NCBI GenBank assembly: GCA_025330725.1
Contig: JAIWND010000002.1
Span: 1,240,001-1,304,000 of the forward strand
Length of the DNA stretch: 64,000 bases
Direction of reading: 5' to 3'
From: Chlamydoabsidia padenii
Taxonomy: Eukaryota > Mucoromycota > Mucoromycetes > Mucorales > Cunninghamellaceae
Shown here: one piece after another, positions 22,243 to 32,714 of the stretch
Layout: each line of letters begins with the position of its first letter
How positions within the stretch are numbered: position 1 is the stretch's first letter
Translations under genes and position numbers: made by a program
Notes under the pieces: generated by a model
What the model was told of the DNA's origin: nothing
What the model saw: the letters and a program-made list of their open reading frames with translations, nothing else
Databases searched by the model: none

Positions 22243-23733
22243 ATGAGTAAACTACTCAAGTTTGAAGGACACAACTATCTCCGTCAACGTTTAGTCTTGG
22301 CTACTCTCAGTGGGAAGATTGTACGCATCGACAAGATCAGATCTGACGATGAAGATCCTGGTATTCGAGGCAAGTTAAAAAAGGTAAATCCTTCCCCCAA
22401 GAACATTGGAATACTAAAGGACTCTTTTAATAGATTATGAAAATAAGTTTTTGCAACTTCTTGAAAAAGTGACGAATGGATCAACCTTTGAAATCAGCTA
22501 TACAGGTAATAAAGATCAAGGGTAGAAAGGATCTGTATAATATGACTAACTTTGATGTAATAGGTACCTCCATTCTTTATAAACCTGGTGCGATCATGGG
22601 CGGACGTATTGAACACGACTGTGGCACTGAACGTAGTATCAGTTACTTTTTGGAACCACTTCTTGTTCTGGCCCCCTTCTCCAAGAAACCCTTTGTGCTT
22701 ACACTGGAAGGTATTACTACTGATCATATTGATACTTCGGTAAGTCTCTTCCCATTGATGAAAACACATACCATAGACTCACTCATTCACTCACTCACTT
22801 CTCTTTATATATATATATATATATTGATAGGTTGATATTATTCGGACAGTATTGATTCCTCAATTGGCAAGATTTGGCATTGAAGAAAATGTTCAACTCA
22901 AGGTAAAATAGAGTCAACATGATATTATCACACAATACTCACCTCATTTACTTTTAGATTACTAAACGAGGGGCTCCTCCACTTGGTGGTGGTGAAGTGG
23001 TATTTACATGCAACAGTATACGACAACTCAAACCTATTCAACTGACAGACGAAGGACGAATCCGAAAGATCCGTGGGATTGCTTATTGTACTCGGGTATC
23101 ACCACAAACTGCCAATCGACTGGTGGAATCTGCTCGATCCTTACTGAATCAATATATCCCAGATGTATATATTTATACAGATGTTTATAAAGGGGCTGAA
23201 AGTGGAAAGTAAGTAATAGATAACAAGAGAGAAGGGGAGGGGGTATCTCAAGTGGGTACTAATCATTATTTATAATAATAGATCACCAGGGTTTGCTCTG
23301 TCCCTTGTCGCCGAATCTACCACGGGTGTTTTATTATCAGCAGAAAAGGCAGCAGAAGCTGGTCAAACACCAGAAGATGTGGGTATCATGGCAGCTAAAT
23401 TGGTCCTGAATGAAATCCAATTACGAGGATGTGTTGATACAACTAGTCAATGGTTAAACTTGCTCTTGATGGTGTTGGCTCCTGAAGATGTGGGTAAGAT
23501 TCGAATCGGTCAATTGACTCCATTTACGTAAGTAGTATAAATGAAGCATATGACATTTCATCAACCTACTCACGTCTTTTGTCCTACTTTAAATTTTTAG
23601 GATTCAATACCTTCGTGATCTTAAATCATTCTTTGGCGTGTCATTCAAGATCAAGCCTGACGAAGCGACTAACACCATCCTTATGACTTGTTTGGGTATT
23701 GGTTATGTCAATCATAATAAGAAAACTACTTAG
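22243..23733 (+). CDS. RCL1: RNA 3'-terminal phosphate cyclase-like protein Rcl1
   Basis: Nucleolar endonuclease-like factor of the SSU processome, required for A2-site cleavage of pre-rRNA with Bms1. It is a cyclase homolog lacking cyclase activity in studied species. Seven exons (22243-22369, 22434-22505, 22564-22739, 22831-22902, 22958-23208, 23282-23527, 23601-23733) give 358 residues. Family segments are FEGHNYLRQRLVLATLSGK, DPGIRDYENKFLQLLEKVTN, RIEHDCGTERSISYFLEPLL, RGAPPLGGGEVVFTC and a C-terminal LMVLAPEDVGKIRIGQLTP. The first intron must use a GC donor (22370) to restore GIRDYE; the nearby GT donor would give a premature stop. The ATG at 22243 is chosen because it begins MSKLLKFEGHNYLR as in the family; an upstream ATG at 22168 lies in the leader. 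Confidence 0.95.
22370..22433 (+). other. GC-AG intron in RCL1
   Basis: 64-nt intron with donor GAG/GCAAGT and acceptor TTTAATAG, with a branch-like ATACTAA. Splicing here joins CGA-G to AT-TAT-GAA, giving the conserved RDYE. Confidence 0.88.
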
Positions 23734-23876
23734 ATGATATTATAGTTTATTATGCCCTTTTATCATTCTTTTACATATAGACTTCATTCTAATCAATAAA
23801 TAAATCATTCATTCACCATGTATTATTCATTGTCATCGAAGATTGGGGGTACTAGTTTGCACATGATTTGAAATAT

Positions 23877-23889
23877 TGAAATCCCGACT
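23877..23889. promoter_or_regulatory. Composite element upstream of Rab18 gene
   Basis: TTGAAATCCCGAC (GTCGGGATTTCAA on the other strand), 75 bp before the ATG. A second, looser half GGGCGCTTGAA follows at 23899, then poly-T. Confidence 0.6.
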
Positions 23890-23963
23890 CTTCCTAATGG
23901 GCGCTTGAATCAATTTTTTTTTTTTTTTACACTCTTCTTTCTTTCACTTTATACACTAATATC

Positions 23964-24964
23964 ATGGCTCAAGATATCCCTACTTTGAAACTCTTACTAA
24001 TTGGCAATTCCAACGTCGGTAAAAGCTCACTATTATTAAGATTCACAGACGATACCTTTTTACCTCAAGAAGAAGTATCAGCTACTATCGGTAAGTAATT
24101 CAACAAGGGTTTACAACGTTTTGTCATGAAACATTCTACATTTTTACCAACTTTTACTTTATCGAAAATAGGTGTGGACTTTAAAGTCAGTATGATGGAA
24201 GTAGATGGTCAAACTTACAAGCTTACTATATGGGTAAGATGGAAAAAGAAACACAATGGGGTTGGATCTGTATGTCATGTAATAATAAAAGGGTATTTGT
24301 GTTTTTGAATAGGATACGGCTGGCCAAGAACGATTCCGAACCCTGACGTCCTCCTATTATCGTGGTGCACAGGCAGTTGTCTTGGGTAAAGTGTATATAT
24401 ATATATAAACTTACGTTTGGATCACCTGCTCACCTTTATTTTTTTTTAACAAGATAGTGTATGATGTTAGCAGTCGTGAAACCTTTGATGCTCTAAGCAC
24501 TTGGTGGAATGAAGTCAATACATACTGCTCTAGTCCGGATGTAGTTAAAATGATTGTAGGAAACAAGGTCGACAAGGTAACAAAAAATAGAGGGGGAGGG
24601 GGGGGCGGAGTCATCGCCGTTTTTGCATAAACGACTCATCCAAACTAACATTATAATATATCTGTATAGGAATCTGCTCGAGTAGTCACTTATCAAGAAG
24701 GTGCTGATCTGGCTCGACGGTTACAATCACTATTTGTGGAATGTAGTGCAAAGACAAAGATTGGTGTAGAAGAAGCTTTTGAAGAACTAGTTACCAAGGT
24801 AAAAAGGTGGGATCCGAAACACTGGGATGAACTCACTCACTTTTAAAAATCAATAGATTGTTGAAACTCCTAGCCTTTGGCAAAAGAAGACAGCTCCTTC
24901 CTCTACTATTCGTATGACATCCGATCGTAGTCCAACAACTGACCAATCCTCTTGTACTTGTTAA
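23964..24964 (+). CDS. RAB18: Rab18-type small GTPase
   Basis: Small GTPase of the Rab18 branch, linked in other organisms to ER-lipid droplet contacts and membrane traffic. Six exons (23964-24090, 24172-24233, 24313-24385, 24458-24576, 24670-24798, 24857-24964) give 205 residues. G motifs are complete: P-loop [12 protein letters not shown], switch [34 protein letters not shown] and ECSAK. The sequence [13 protein letters not shown] is typical of Rab18. The C terminus ends SSCTC, a CXC double geranylgeranylation site. The exon at 24458 uses the second of two adjacent AG acceptors; the first would give a stop. Confidence 0.93.
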
Positions 24965-25380
24965 TATGGAATCCCTTTTGATGTATTCTTCTTCCCTTCC
25001 TATTTTTATAATTTATTCATCTCCCGCCCCTTCCATTGATTCGATATAAATACCGATGGTTTTACTTTTTTTTATTTTATTAACACAGTGTCAACTCTTT
25101 TGGTTTATTGATATCGCGTCTTCTCTCCCACACTTTTTATTATTATTACTCCATTCTTTACAACTTTTCATTGTTGGAATCACTATTACAATAAATACTT
25201 TTTTATACATATCTCTTTAAAAGGATGACTCGATCTCGATCATCGGGATTTAAAATTTATATCATTTGCCCAGAAGAAAAAAAAATCTGATGATCTGATA
25301 ATAAATAAAAAATCAATCCCGCCAAAACCTTTTTTCTCCCTCTTCTTCCCATTCTTTTTTTTTAAAAAAATATCTGCCGA
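24965..25380. other. Intergenic: Rab18 3' flank and MFS promoter
   Basis: No gene. It carries AT-rich 3' signals, an ATCGGGATTTAAA element at 25242 and a GGCGGGATT half-element at 25313-25323, then a T-rich leader up to the ATG at 25381. Confidence 0.5.
25313..25323. promoter_or_regulatory. Partial composite element upstream of MFS transporter
   Basis: TCAATCCCGCC type half-element (GGCGGGATTGA on the minus strand), 58 bp before the ATG, the closest spacing seen. Confidence 0.45.
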
Positions 25381-27791
25381 ATGGACCAACCTGTCGATAA
25401 AACTACTTTGGATGGGGTGCAAAGAGTACGTCTCTTTACAAAAGTATGGACTAAACGTGATAAGATTATCATTTTTATTGGGTAAGTCAACAAAATAGTC
25501 TATATATGTATATATATATATATATATAGTATACCTTCTTACTAACCCTCACTCTCTTTATATATATATATATATACATCTAGTCTTCTTTTGTTATCTT
25601 GGGCTGTCAATTGGGAGAGTAACTTGGGGATGACGGTAAGTTTGAATGCGATGAGTGATCTGAACTCCAATAATGTGATCAGTATCCTCAGCACAGTCAA
25701 TTTTATCATCAATTGTGTATGTTTCCCCTTCTACTCGAAAATTTCTGATATGACTGGTCGTGCTAATGCTTATACGGCTGCTATGATCCTTTATATTATC
25801 GCTGTCATCATCATGGCCTCTGCTCCTACTTATGGCGCTTTTGTGGTAATAAAATAAAGTTTTGACTAATTATCATTTCTATCTGATTATTCACCTTTTT
25901 CTTCTTCTAATAAAGGGTGGTCAAACTGTCTATTCTTTTGGGTACAGTGGTAGGTTGGGTCTACTACAATAGATTTGGATCTAATTAATCTTGTCATACT
26001 TTCTTTCTCTTTCTCTTTTAGGTATCTTGATTCTGGTAAATATAACTAACATCATTCTGTATGTCCTTTTTGTTGTCACTCACTTTTTTTTCTGTATAGG
26101 GTCCTATTGTGATCGGGGGTAAAATTATTGTAGTACGAGGCGGGAAATGAAAAATTCCTTTTTCACTCACCTTTTTTTTTTTTTTTTTTTTTTCCTCTCT
26201 TCCTCTCTCTTCCTTCCTGCTAGATCTTACCAATGTTGTGGACCGCGGGTTGATGCAAGCTCTCTACAATGTCCCCTCTCTCATTAATCTATTTGTCACA
26301 CCACTTGTCGGTGATGCTCTCGGTTTATCTCGTTGGCGATGGGGTTATGGTATGAATGTCATTCTATTGGCGGTCTGTTCGACACCATTAATTGCAACAC
26401 TTTGGCACCTTCAATACCGTGTGGATCACTCTAATGTCTACTTGGAATACAAACAACAAAAGAAAGCGACGACTGCCTTGATCAAGAAGAAAACATGGGC
26501 GGAAAAGATTAGCTGGTTTATTGCCGAAGTGGATATTATCGGGTCACTCTTACTGGTAGGTGGATTGTGTATGATTTTGTTACCCTTGGTACTCTCGACC
26601 ACCATGTGGGGTGGATGGCAATCTTCTCGTACCATTGGTTGTCTCGTCGCAGGTATTGTCTCCTGGCTCCTGTTTTCGGTGTATGAATGGAAATTCGCCA
26701 CGAAACCGGTTCTTCCTATCATGAAGTGGCAAACACGTACTCCCTTGTTGGGTATCCTGGTCTTGTCTATCGTCACCTTGATCTCATCCACTAATTGGCT
26801 CTACTTTCCTACTTATCTTATGGTATCTCGAAAGATCTCGAGTGGTGAAGCAACGTAAGTAAAAAGAAGAAGAAAAAAAAAGGGGGGAAGGTTATTTATT
26901 AATGTGATTGATGATGTTTTATAGATTACTTGATCGTGGGTATAATGTAGCGTATACTATAGCCATGGTTATCTCGGGCTATACAATGAAACGTACTCGT
27001 AAATGGCGCCCTTTGGTTTGGGTTGGTATCTCTTTGATGATCCTGGGGATTGGTCTCATGATTCCAGCTCGTCTTCCTCATTCTTCCAATGCCTTTGTTG
27101 TTATCAGTCAAACGATAGCTGGTCTTGGTAGTGGTATGCTTGATATTCCTATCAGTAAGTATCAATATCAATAGGAAAAAAGATAAACGACTCATCATCA
27201 TCATCTCTCTCTAATAGTGGTCGCTATTCAAAGCAGTGTCCCTCACGAAGGTAAAAGGGAAAAAAAATCATCAGCCCTAATTCTTATCATTCTGGCCTTT
27301 CTTCTTTTATAGATCTTGCTCTTGTCACTGGTTTGATTCAAGTGGGTGGATCGATTGCGGGTAGTATTGGATCCACATTATCAGGTGCTCTTTGGAACGG
27401 TATGTTACCTGGCCTGATGGCGAAAAACATTCCCGGTGAATATGACTATGCAAAGATTGTTGCGAATATCCCATATGCAATCAGTTTACCTCTCGATCAA
27501 TACAACGGCGTGGTGGATTCTTTTGGTGAAGTACAACGTATATTATCTATCATTGCCGTTTCCTTGGCTGGACTGGCATTTGTATTTACTTTACCTATGA
27601 AATCTTTTGGTTTGGGTGAATATAAAAAGGATGACACGAATGAACAATACACCGCTGATAATGTGGCCCTGGGGAAAATCGAAATGTCTGAAGGTAATAA
27701 TAAAAGAGGAAAAGATAGAAGAGTCAAGGTATACTAACTGATTCACTTAATGTTAGTCATGAACGATCAAGATGTTAATAACAAGGTCTAA
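25381..27791 (+). CDS. MFS transporter, siderophore-iron (SIT/ARN) type
   Basis: Multi-exon polytopic membrane protein of roughly 560 residues with 12-14 hydrophobic segments. It starts MDQPVDKTTLDGVQRVRLF. TM1 reads IIFIGLLLLSWAVNWESNL. A motif-A-like loop PFYSKISDMTGRANAY follows TM2. The segment DRGLMQALYNVPSLINLFVT and the paired SVPHEDLALVTGLIQVGGSI near the C-terminal half match fungal siderophore transporters, which import ferric siderophores at the plasma or endosomal membrane. The final intron (27694-27756, branch TACTAAC) joins to a short exon ending VMNDQDVNNKV; reading through instead would end in a basic tail. One intron carries a composite promoter-like element at 26139. Substrate is inferred from family only. 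Confidence 0.8.
25499..25577. repeat. Two (TA)n microsatellites in one intron
   Basis: TATATA runs at about 25501-25528 and 25558-25577 inside the first intron of the MFS gene. Confidence 0.85.
26139..26156. promoter_or_regulatory. Composite-like element inside an MFS intron
   Basis: GGCGGGAAATGAAAAATT is followed by a 23-nt poly-T run and a CT-rich stretch up to the acceptor at 26223. The arrangement copies that of the promoters in this window. Confidence 0.4.
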
Positions 27792-28818
27792 ACTTGGTGG
27801 CCAGGTCCTTACTCTTTAGATTTAGCACTCTCTCTCTCCTCCTGCACCCTTAGTATATAGTTTTACATCACATCTTCCCCATATTTATTGACTTTGAATC
27901 TGTATCACTTACATTAATATTATTTATGCATCTTATTGAATAAAAACAAACTATCATACATATCATTACTTAATAATCCTGTTACACAGATCCTGCAGAT
28001 ACTTCTCTTCCAAACCAAGCGAGGTTGTCAATTTCAATAACAGGTCTCCCCCCTCTTTTTTTTTTTTTTTTAACTTTTTGATGAAACCTTCTCATCAATA
28101 AGCATTTGAATTTATACATATGTGTATTATAAATTGATTATAAAAAGAAAGTGGCAACTCTATAAGACAAGCTTTCTTGCAAGGTGACGGACATTACATT
28201 GTTTTTTAATACACATCCCTTGTTGCCAGACACTACTTTAAAGGCTAACCATGACTTTTATTTAATCATCTACGGAGTATACTTCTTTTTTTTTCAAAAA
28301 AACTATTCACCCTATTCCCCTCTTTTCTGTCGAGGGGTTATATATCCCTCCCCCCCCCCGGTTCTCTCTTTATAGTGATGATACTCTTATGATCATACCC
28401 CATGAATTTCAATCGCCGTCATTCATGCATTTTAAATTTCCGCTCGGCAGACATTATCTAAAAGGTGGAAAGGGAAAACATCAAGATAAGCCATTTGTTT
28501 ATACAAAGAGAAGAAATGGATCAAGAAGTTTAGGGGGTTTTGAATGTCTCCTAAACTCCCTCTCCTTTATGTGCAGGAGTACTTTTACTCATCGTGTTGA
28601 CGCACAGATTCTTGTTCTCTTCCCTCATTGTCATAACCAAAAGATGATGGTAGATGAAATGCACGTGGCTAGCATAAAAAAAAAAAAAAAGTTAAATGTG
28701 ATGATGATGATGATGATTATGCTATGAAAAAGGCTGATTTGTTCTAGTATGCTCGTCAAAAGATCAAATAGACTCCCTTTGGTGAAGGCGGGGTTCGAAA
28801 TATCGGATGTTGGGTTTG

Positions 28819-28819
28819 G

Positions 28820-28848
<29 letters not shown>
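28819..28848. repeat. Poly-A tract, about 30 nt
   Basis: Uninterrupted A run downstream of the orphan composite element at 28787. Confidence 0.9.
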
Positions 28849-28851
<3 letters not shown>

Positions 28852-29054
28852 TTCTCGGCACCCACCCCCCCTCTTTGCCCCCTTTTTTTGAAATATATTT
28901 ATATATTGTCCCCACGTATAAAGAGTCGAGCGAAGGCGTTTTCCTTCTTTTTCTAAATGCCACGCTTTTAGCACGGAAATGGCGGGTGCCATAACGGTAT
29001 CGATGTCTCCTTACGTTCGTACCAACGCAACGTTTCTTTATCCGAAATCAACTT

Positions 29055-29064
29055 TATATAAAAA
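29055..29064 (+). promoter_or_regulatory. TATA box of WOPR gene
   Basis: TATATAAAAA lies 73-82 bp before the ATG at 29137. No composite GGCGGGATTTGAA element is found in this promoter. Confidence 0.65.
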
Positions 29065-29136
29065 GACGGTTTTCCTGATATGCAATTCCCACTCTCTTTC
29101 TTTTTGTTTCCCTTCTTCTATACACATCCTTTGAAA

Positions 29137-30613
29137 ATGACTTTTTTGGAAACCTTTCATGGTTATATTGAAACAACGGCTGATACATTACTAGTGTTTG
29201 AAGCCTGTCGTCGAGGTATTTTGCCCAAGATTACAAGAAGATTACAAGAAAAAGAACGCAGCTTGATTCGTTCAGGTACCGTTTTGGTCTTTGATGAAAG
29301 AGAATCTGGTAAGTGGGGTCGGCGGAATTTGAAATTAAACTTTTTTTTTTTTTTTACTCTCTTAAAACTAATTCCGCTTCTCCTGATTTTCTTTTCCTAA
29401 TAGGTATTAAACGTTGGACAGATGGTTTAGTATGGAGTCCTTCCCGAATCCTTGGCAACTTTTTAATCTATCGTGAACTGGTGGGAGTGAATAAACGACA
29501 AGACAAATACAATGACGCGGGTGATGCTTCTCACTATTCTTATGACCGACGACCGTCCACTTTTGATCAAGCCAATAAACATCGTGAACGTGCTCTGTTG
29601 GGCTCTTTGACAACATCGTATCACTTCAAACCGGATGGACTTGTTAAGAAAACCATGAGTATCGTGGTGAACGGAAGTCATTTGCATTTGATCAGCTATT
29701 ATAACAAGGATGATGTCCTCAACAATATCTTGGCCACACCATCATCTACACCTCAATTGGCTCATCTTCATATATCTGATATGATTCAACGACAAAGCTT
29801 CCGGGTATCTCCTTTGTTAGAACTGTCCAGTACTCAACTCTATCCTTCTTCGAATGACTCTTTAAGGCGCGACTGTCTACCTTCACCTTCATCATCACCT
29901 CCTGCTGCTGCTTCGTCTCAAACTGTAATGTATTATCCTTCCTCTTCTAAACCTGGTAACTGTAAGTAATAATAAAAAGTCATGGTATAAAGGATATTTG
30001 TTTTTAACATCACCCCCCCCTTTTAGATGTGACCTACGGGCAACAACAACAACAACGACGACGATCACCTTCACCAGTAAACAATCGACTGTATAACTCT
30101 CGAAAGGTATCAAGGATCTCAACCGATGATTCCTCAGTACAATCATCCGTATCATCCATCTCAAGTCCACATGAACATCCAATGTACAATAATGGTGACT
30201 CTTCTTCTATCACGGATTATTTGATGTATGGATCAAATACAACAACAGATACTTATCAACAACACCATCATAATCATCATCACCTAGATATCAAATCAAA
30301 GACATCTTTTATGCCCATGAATAATATACAACAGCAACAGCATCATCATCATCATCATCAGACTGGCAATTATCAACCACCACTTTCACCTACATCTAAT
30401 CCTTCTAATACTATGAGTCAAGGTAATACATTGACTTACTTTACACAACATCATCGATCTGAAGGTCATCTACAACAAACACCACCTCTCTTGCCACCCC
30501 CATCGACTTCACCATCACCACCTGACCATCGATCCTTGTATCCTCCTATTCGTCAAGTCCCCATGGCCCCATCCACCATCATGTATTCTTCCCCATTATC
30601 CACACCTTATTGA
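29137..30613 (+). CDS. WOPR-domain transcriptional regulator (Gti1/Pac2; Wor1/Ryp1-like)
   Basis: Fungal DNA-binding regulator of the family that controls morphology, sporulation and nutrient switching. Three exons (29137-29308, 29404-29961, 30027-30613) give 438 residues. WOPRa covers about residues 1-80: ETFHGYIETTADTLLVFEAC, LIRSGTVLVFDERESGIKRW, TDGLVWSPSRILGNFLIYRE. WOPRb covers about 130-195: ALLGSLTTSYHFKPDGLVKK and HLHLISYYNKDDVLNNILAT. The C-terminal half is low-complexity, rich in Ser, Gln, His and Pro, as usual. The first intron begins at the conserved ESG/IKRW junction and contains a GGCGGAATTTGAA copy at 29321. Exact ortholog (Gti1 versus Pac2) is not decided. Confidence 0.93.
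29321..29333. promoter_or_regulatory. Composite element GGCGGAATTTGAA inside WOPR intron 1
   Basis: Intronic copy followed by AAATTAAAC and a 15-nt poly-T. It could serve as an internal promoter or simply be derived from the same element. Confidence 0.4.
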
Positions 30614-30974
30614 TCCACACAACCCCCTTTTTTTAAAAACTAAATAAATAAACTACAATAAAAAACCTATTATATGCAAACCCCCAAAATGTGTCTTTAT
30701 TTTTATTTTTATAAAATGTCATCCTAATAGGAAGGGTGACCGTGCGTGGTGGTAATGTGATAAATATAAAATAAAATAAAAACTGTGCATCGGGTAGGGA
30801 GAAGGGTACTTACTACAATAAGGAGGTCGCCATCAAAGACATCATTATATAAAAATAAGGGACTTTATTATTATTTCTTCCAAAAGGGAGTAACATAAAA
30901 AAAAAAAAAAAACTAAGGAAGGGGGAATGCTTTGTGTTTGTGTGTTTGTGGGTGTGTATGGGCGCGAGTTTATT
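30614..30974. other. Convergent 3' region of WOPR and 14-3-3 genes
   Basis: AT-rich with several AATAAA/AATAAAAT signals on both strands (30646-30780) and a poly-A run at 30898. No coding signal. Confidence 0.55.
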
Positions 30975-32262
30975 TTACTTGGCTTCTTCGGCATTTTCTT
31001 CATCCTTGGTTTCGTTCACCTTTTCAGCTTCTATTGAGAATTTTTTTTTATGTGATGATTAGTTTCCCCCTGTGTATTACCCATCCCCTCCCTCCCCCTT
31101 TTAATATGACTTACCATCTTGGAGATCCGAGGTCCAGAGAGTCAAGTTATCTCTTAACAGTTGCATGATCAAAGTCGAGTCCTTGTAGGATTCTTCAGAC
31201 AGGGTATCCAATTCAGCAATAGCATCATCAAACGCTTGTTTGGCCAAATGACAAGCACGGTCAGGAGAGTTAAGGATTTCATAATAAAACACCGAGAAGT
31301 TCAAAGCCAGACCAAGACGGATAGGATGTGTAGGTGCCAATTCAGTTTGAGCCACATCAGTAGCTCCCTTGTAAGCTTCATGGGCTTCAGTAGCAGAATC
31401 CTTGCGAGGTTCACCAGTCAAGAATTCAGCAAGATAACGGTAATAATCACCCTTCCTATTTAAAATTAGATAGATAGGTCATTAGCAAGTCATTCCACCT
31501 CCCTCCCTCCCTCCTTTTTTTTTTTTTTTCAACTTACATCTTGTAGTAAAAGACCTTGGATTCACCACCTTGAGCATTAGGAATAAGATTATCAGTCAAG
31601 ACATTCAAAATATCCTTGCATACATCTTGAAGTTCGGATTCGATCTTTTGACGATAGACCTTGATTCGTTCCACCTGAGTAGTGTTTTGCTTGTTTTCTT
31701 CTTTTTGTTCGATAGAGGACACAATTCTCCAGGAAGCACGGCGAGCACCAATCACGTTCTTGAAGGCCACTGATAACAAGTTGCGTTCTTCCACACTTAA
31801 TTCAACACCCAACTAGAATATATATATATAAGATCTGGTTAGTTAAAAGGTTTGTTTCTACATTCAAAAATAAACTTACCTTGGCAACTTCCTTGGTAAA
31901 AGAAACCATTTCTATTCACAAGGATGAAAAAGTTAAAAAGCTATTCTTGAGTTTTTATTCCTACAAGGTCACTTACCATCATAACGTTCAGCTTGTTCGG
32001 CAAGCTTGGCCATGTACACATTGTTTTCGCGTTCCTATTTATAAAAAAAGAAAGAGAGATCAGTTAGTCTAGTTCGTTTCAACAAGATTGGCAGGTGGTG
32101 GAGGAAGTTATCTATCATCATTGTTGCAAAATAATAAAAGGAACAAGAAAACTTGTTTCAATATCAAATTGACTCAAAGAAGAAGGATAATACCATACTC
32201 AACCCAACCTTATTTGAATGACTAGTTGTTAAATGTTTTATTGTAAAACTTACAGTAGACAT
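30975..32262 (-). CDS. 14-3-3 protein
   Basis: Phosphoserine/threonine-binding dimeric adaptor. Six exons (32254-32262, 31977-32034, 31880-31911, 31538-31812, 31115-31455, 30975-31030) give 256 residues, the usual length. The first exon is only 9 nt (Met-Ser-Thr). Family signatures are present: [55 protein letters not shown], and [18 protein letters not shown]. The acidic C-terminal tail ends ENAEEAK. The first intron, about 220 nt, is unusually long for this genome and may carry regulatory sequence. Confidence 0.97.
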
Positions 32263-32714
32263 GATGTGAATGTTTAGTTTTTTTCGAGAGTGTCAAAAAG
32301 AGAAAGAGAAAGAAGCTGATAGAAAAAAAATTTTGCTCCCTTTTGGTCGGGGTAGACTGACGTACCCACACGGTCAGGCGGCGTTTGAAATAGTTGGGGT
32401 CATCTCACCAATCATGACCCTAATCTTCATTACACCACCGTGAACCGGAGTTACCGAAAGAATATTACGGCCTCGTTTTTTTTTTTTTTCTGTGATTCAT
32501 CGTTGGGTCTGACAGCGGGAATCAAAAGTCCTGATGGGGCCCACTTTGAATCGTTACACAAGTTTCCTACACTACATCATGAGGTTCAAAACAAAAAAAG
32601 AGTTTATTGTTTGTTAAAAGATTCAATCAAATGGGATGGTAAAAGGAAAAGAGTTACTATTATACAAGAGTATTGGGGTAAATGATATGATACTAATTAT
32701 AAATAAAGTCTATT
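32263..32714. other. Intergenic: 14-3-3 promoter and OPT 3' flank
   Basis: Carries the composite element at 32377. A plus-strand ORF at 32440-32685 (about 80 codons, with a Phe run from poly-T) has no recognisable domain and overlaps the OPT 3' flank. Confidence 0.5.
32377..32389. promoter_or_regulatory. Composite element GGCGGCGTTTGAA upstream of 14-3-3
   Basis: 115 bp before the minus-strand start at 32262. Confidence 0.6.

Larger units (their letters stand above)
27792..29136. other. 1.35-kb intergenic region upstream of the WOPR gene
   Basis: No convincing gene. It contains poly-T (28056-28071), C-runs (28350-28360), a short hairpin (AGTTTAGG at 28527 pairing with CCTAAACT at 28550), an orphan element GGCGGGGTTCGAA at 28787, a 30-nt poly-A (28819-28848), and a TATA box at 29055. 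A long regulatory 5' region fits a developmental regulator. ORF 28389-28727 has no domain. Confidence 0.5.

Noticed and set aside
28389..28727. Plus-strand ORF of 112 codons
   Set aside because: Ends in homopolymer Lys and Met runs translated from poly-A and ATG repeats, with no domain.
28787..28800. tRNA-like B box (GGTTCGAA) near 28792
   Set aside because: No matching A box, acceptor stem or anticodon arm in the flanks. The match is explained by the composite element.
32440..32685. Plus-strand ORF of about 80 codons beside the 14-3-3 promoter
   Set aside because: Its start is followed by a Phe run from poly-T, no domain is recognisable, and no ATG context or splice support is seen.
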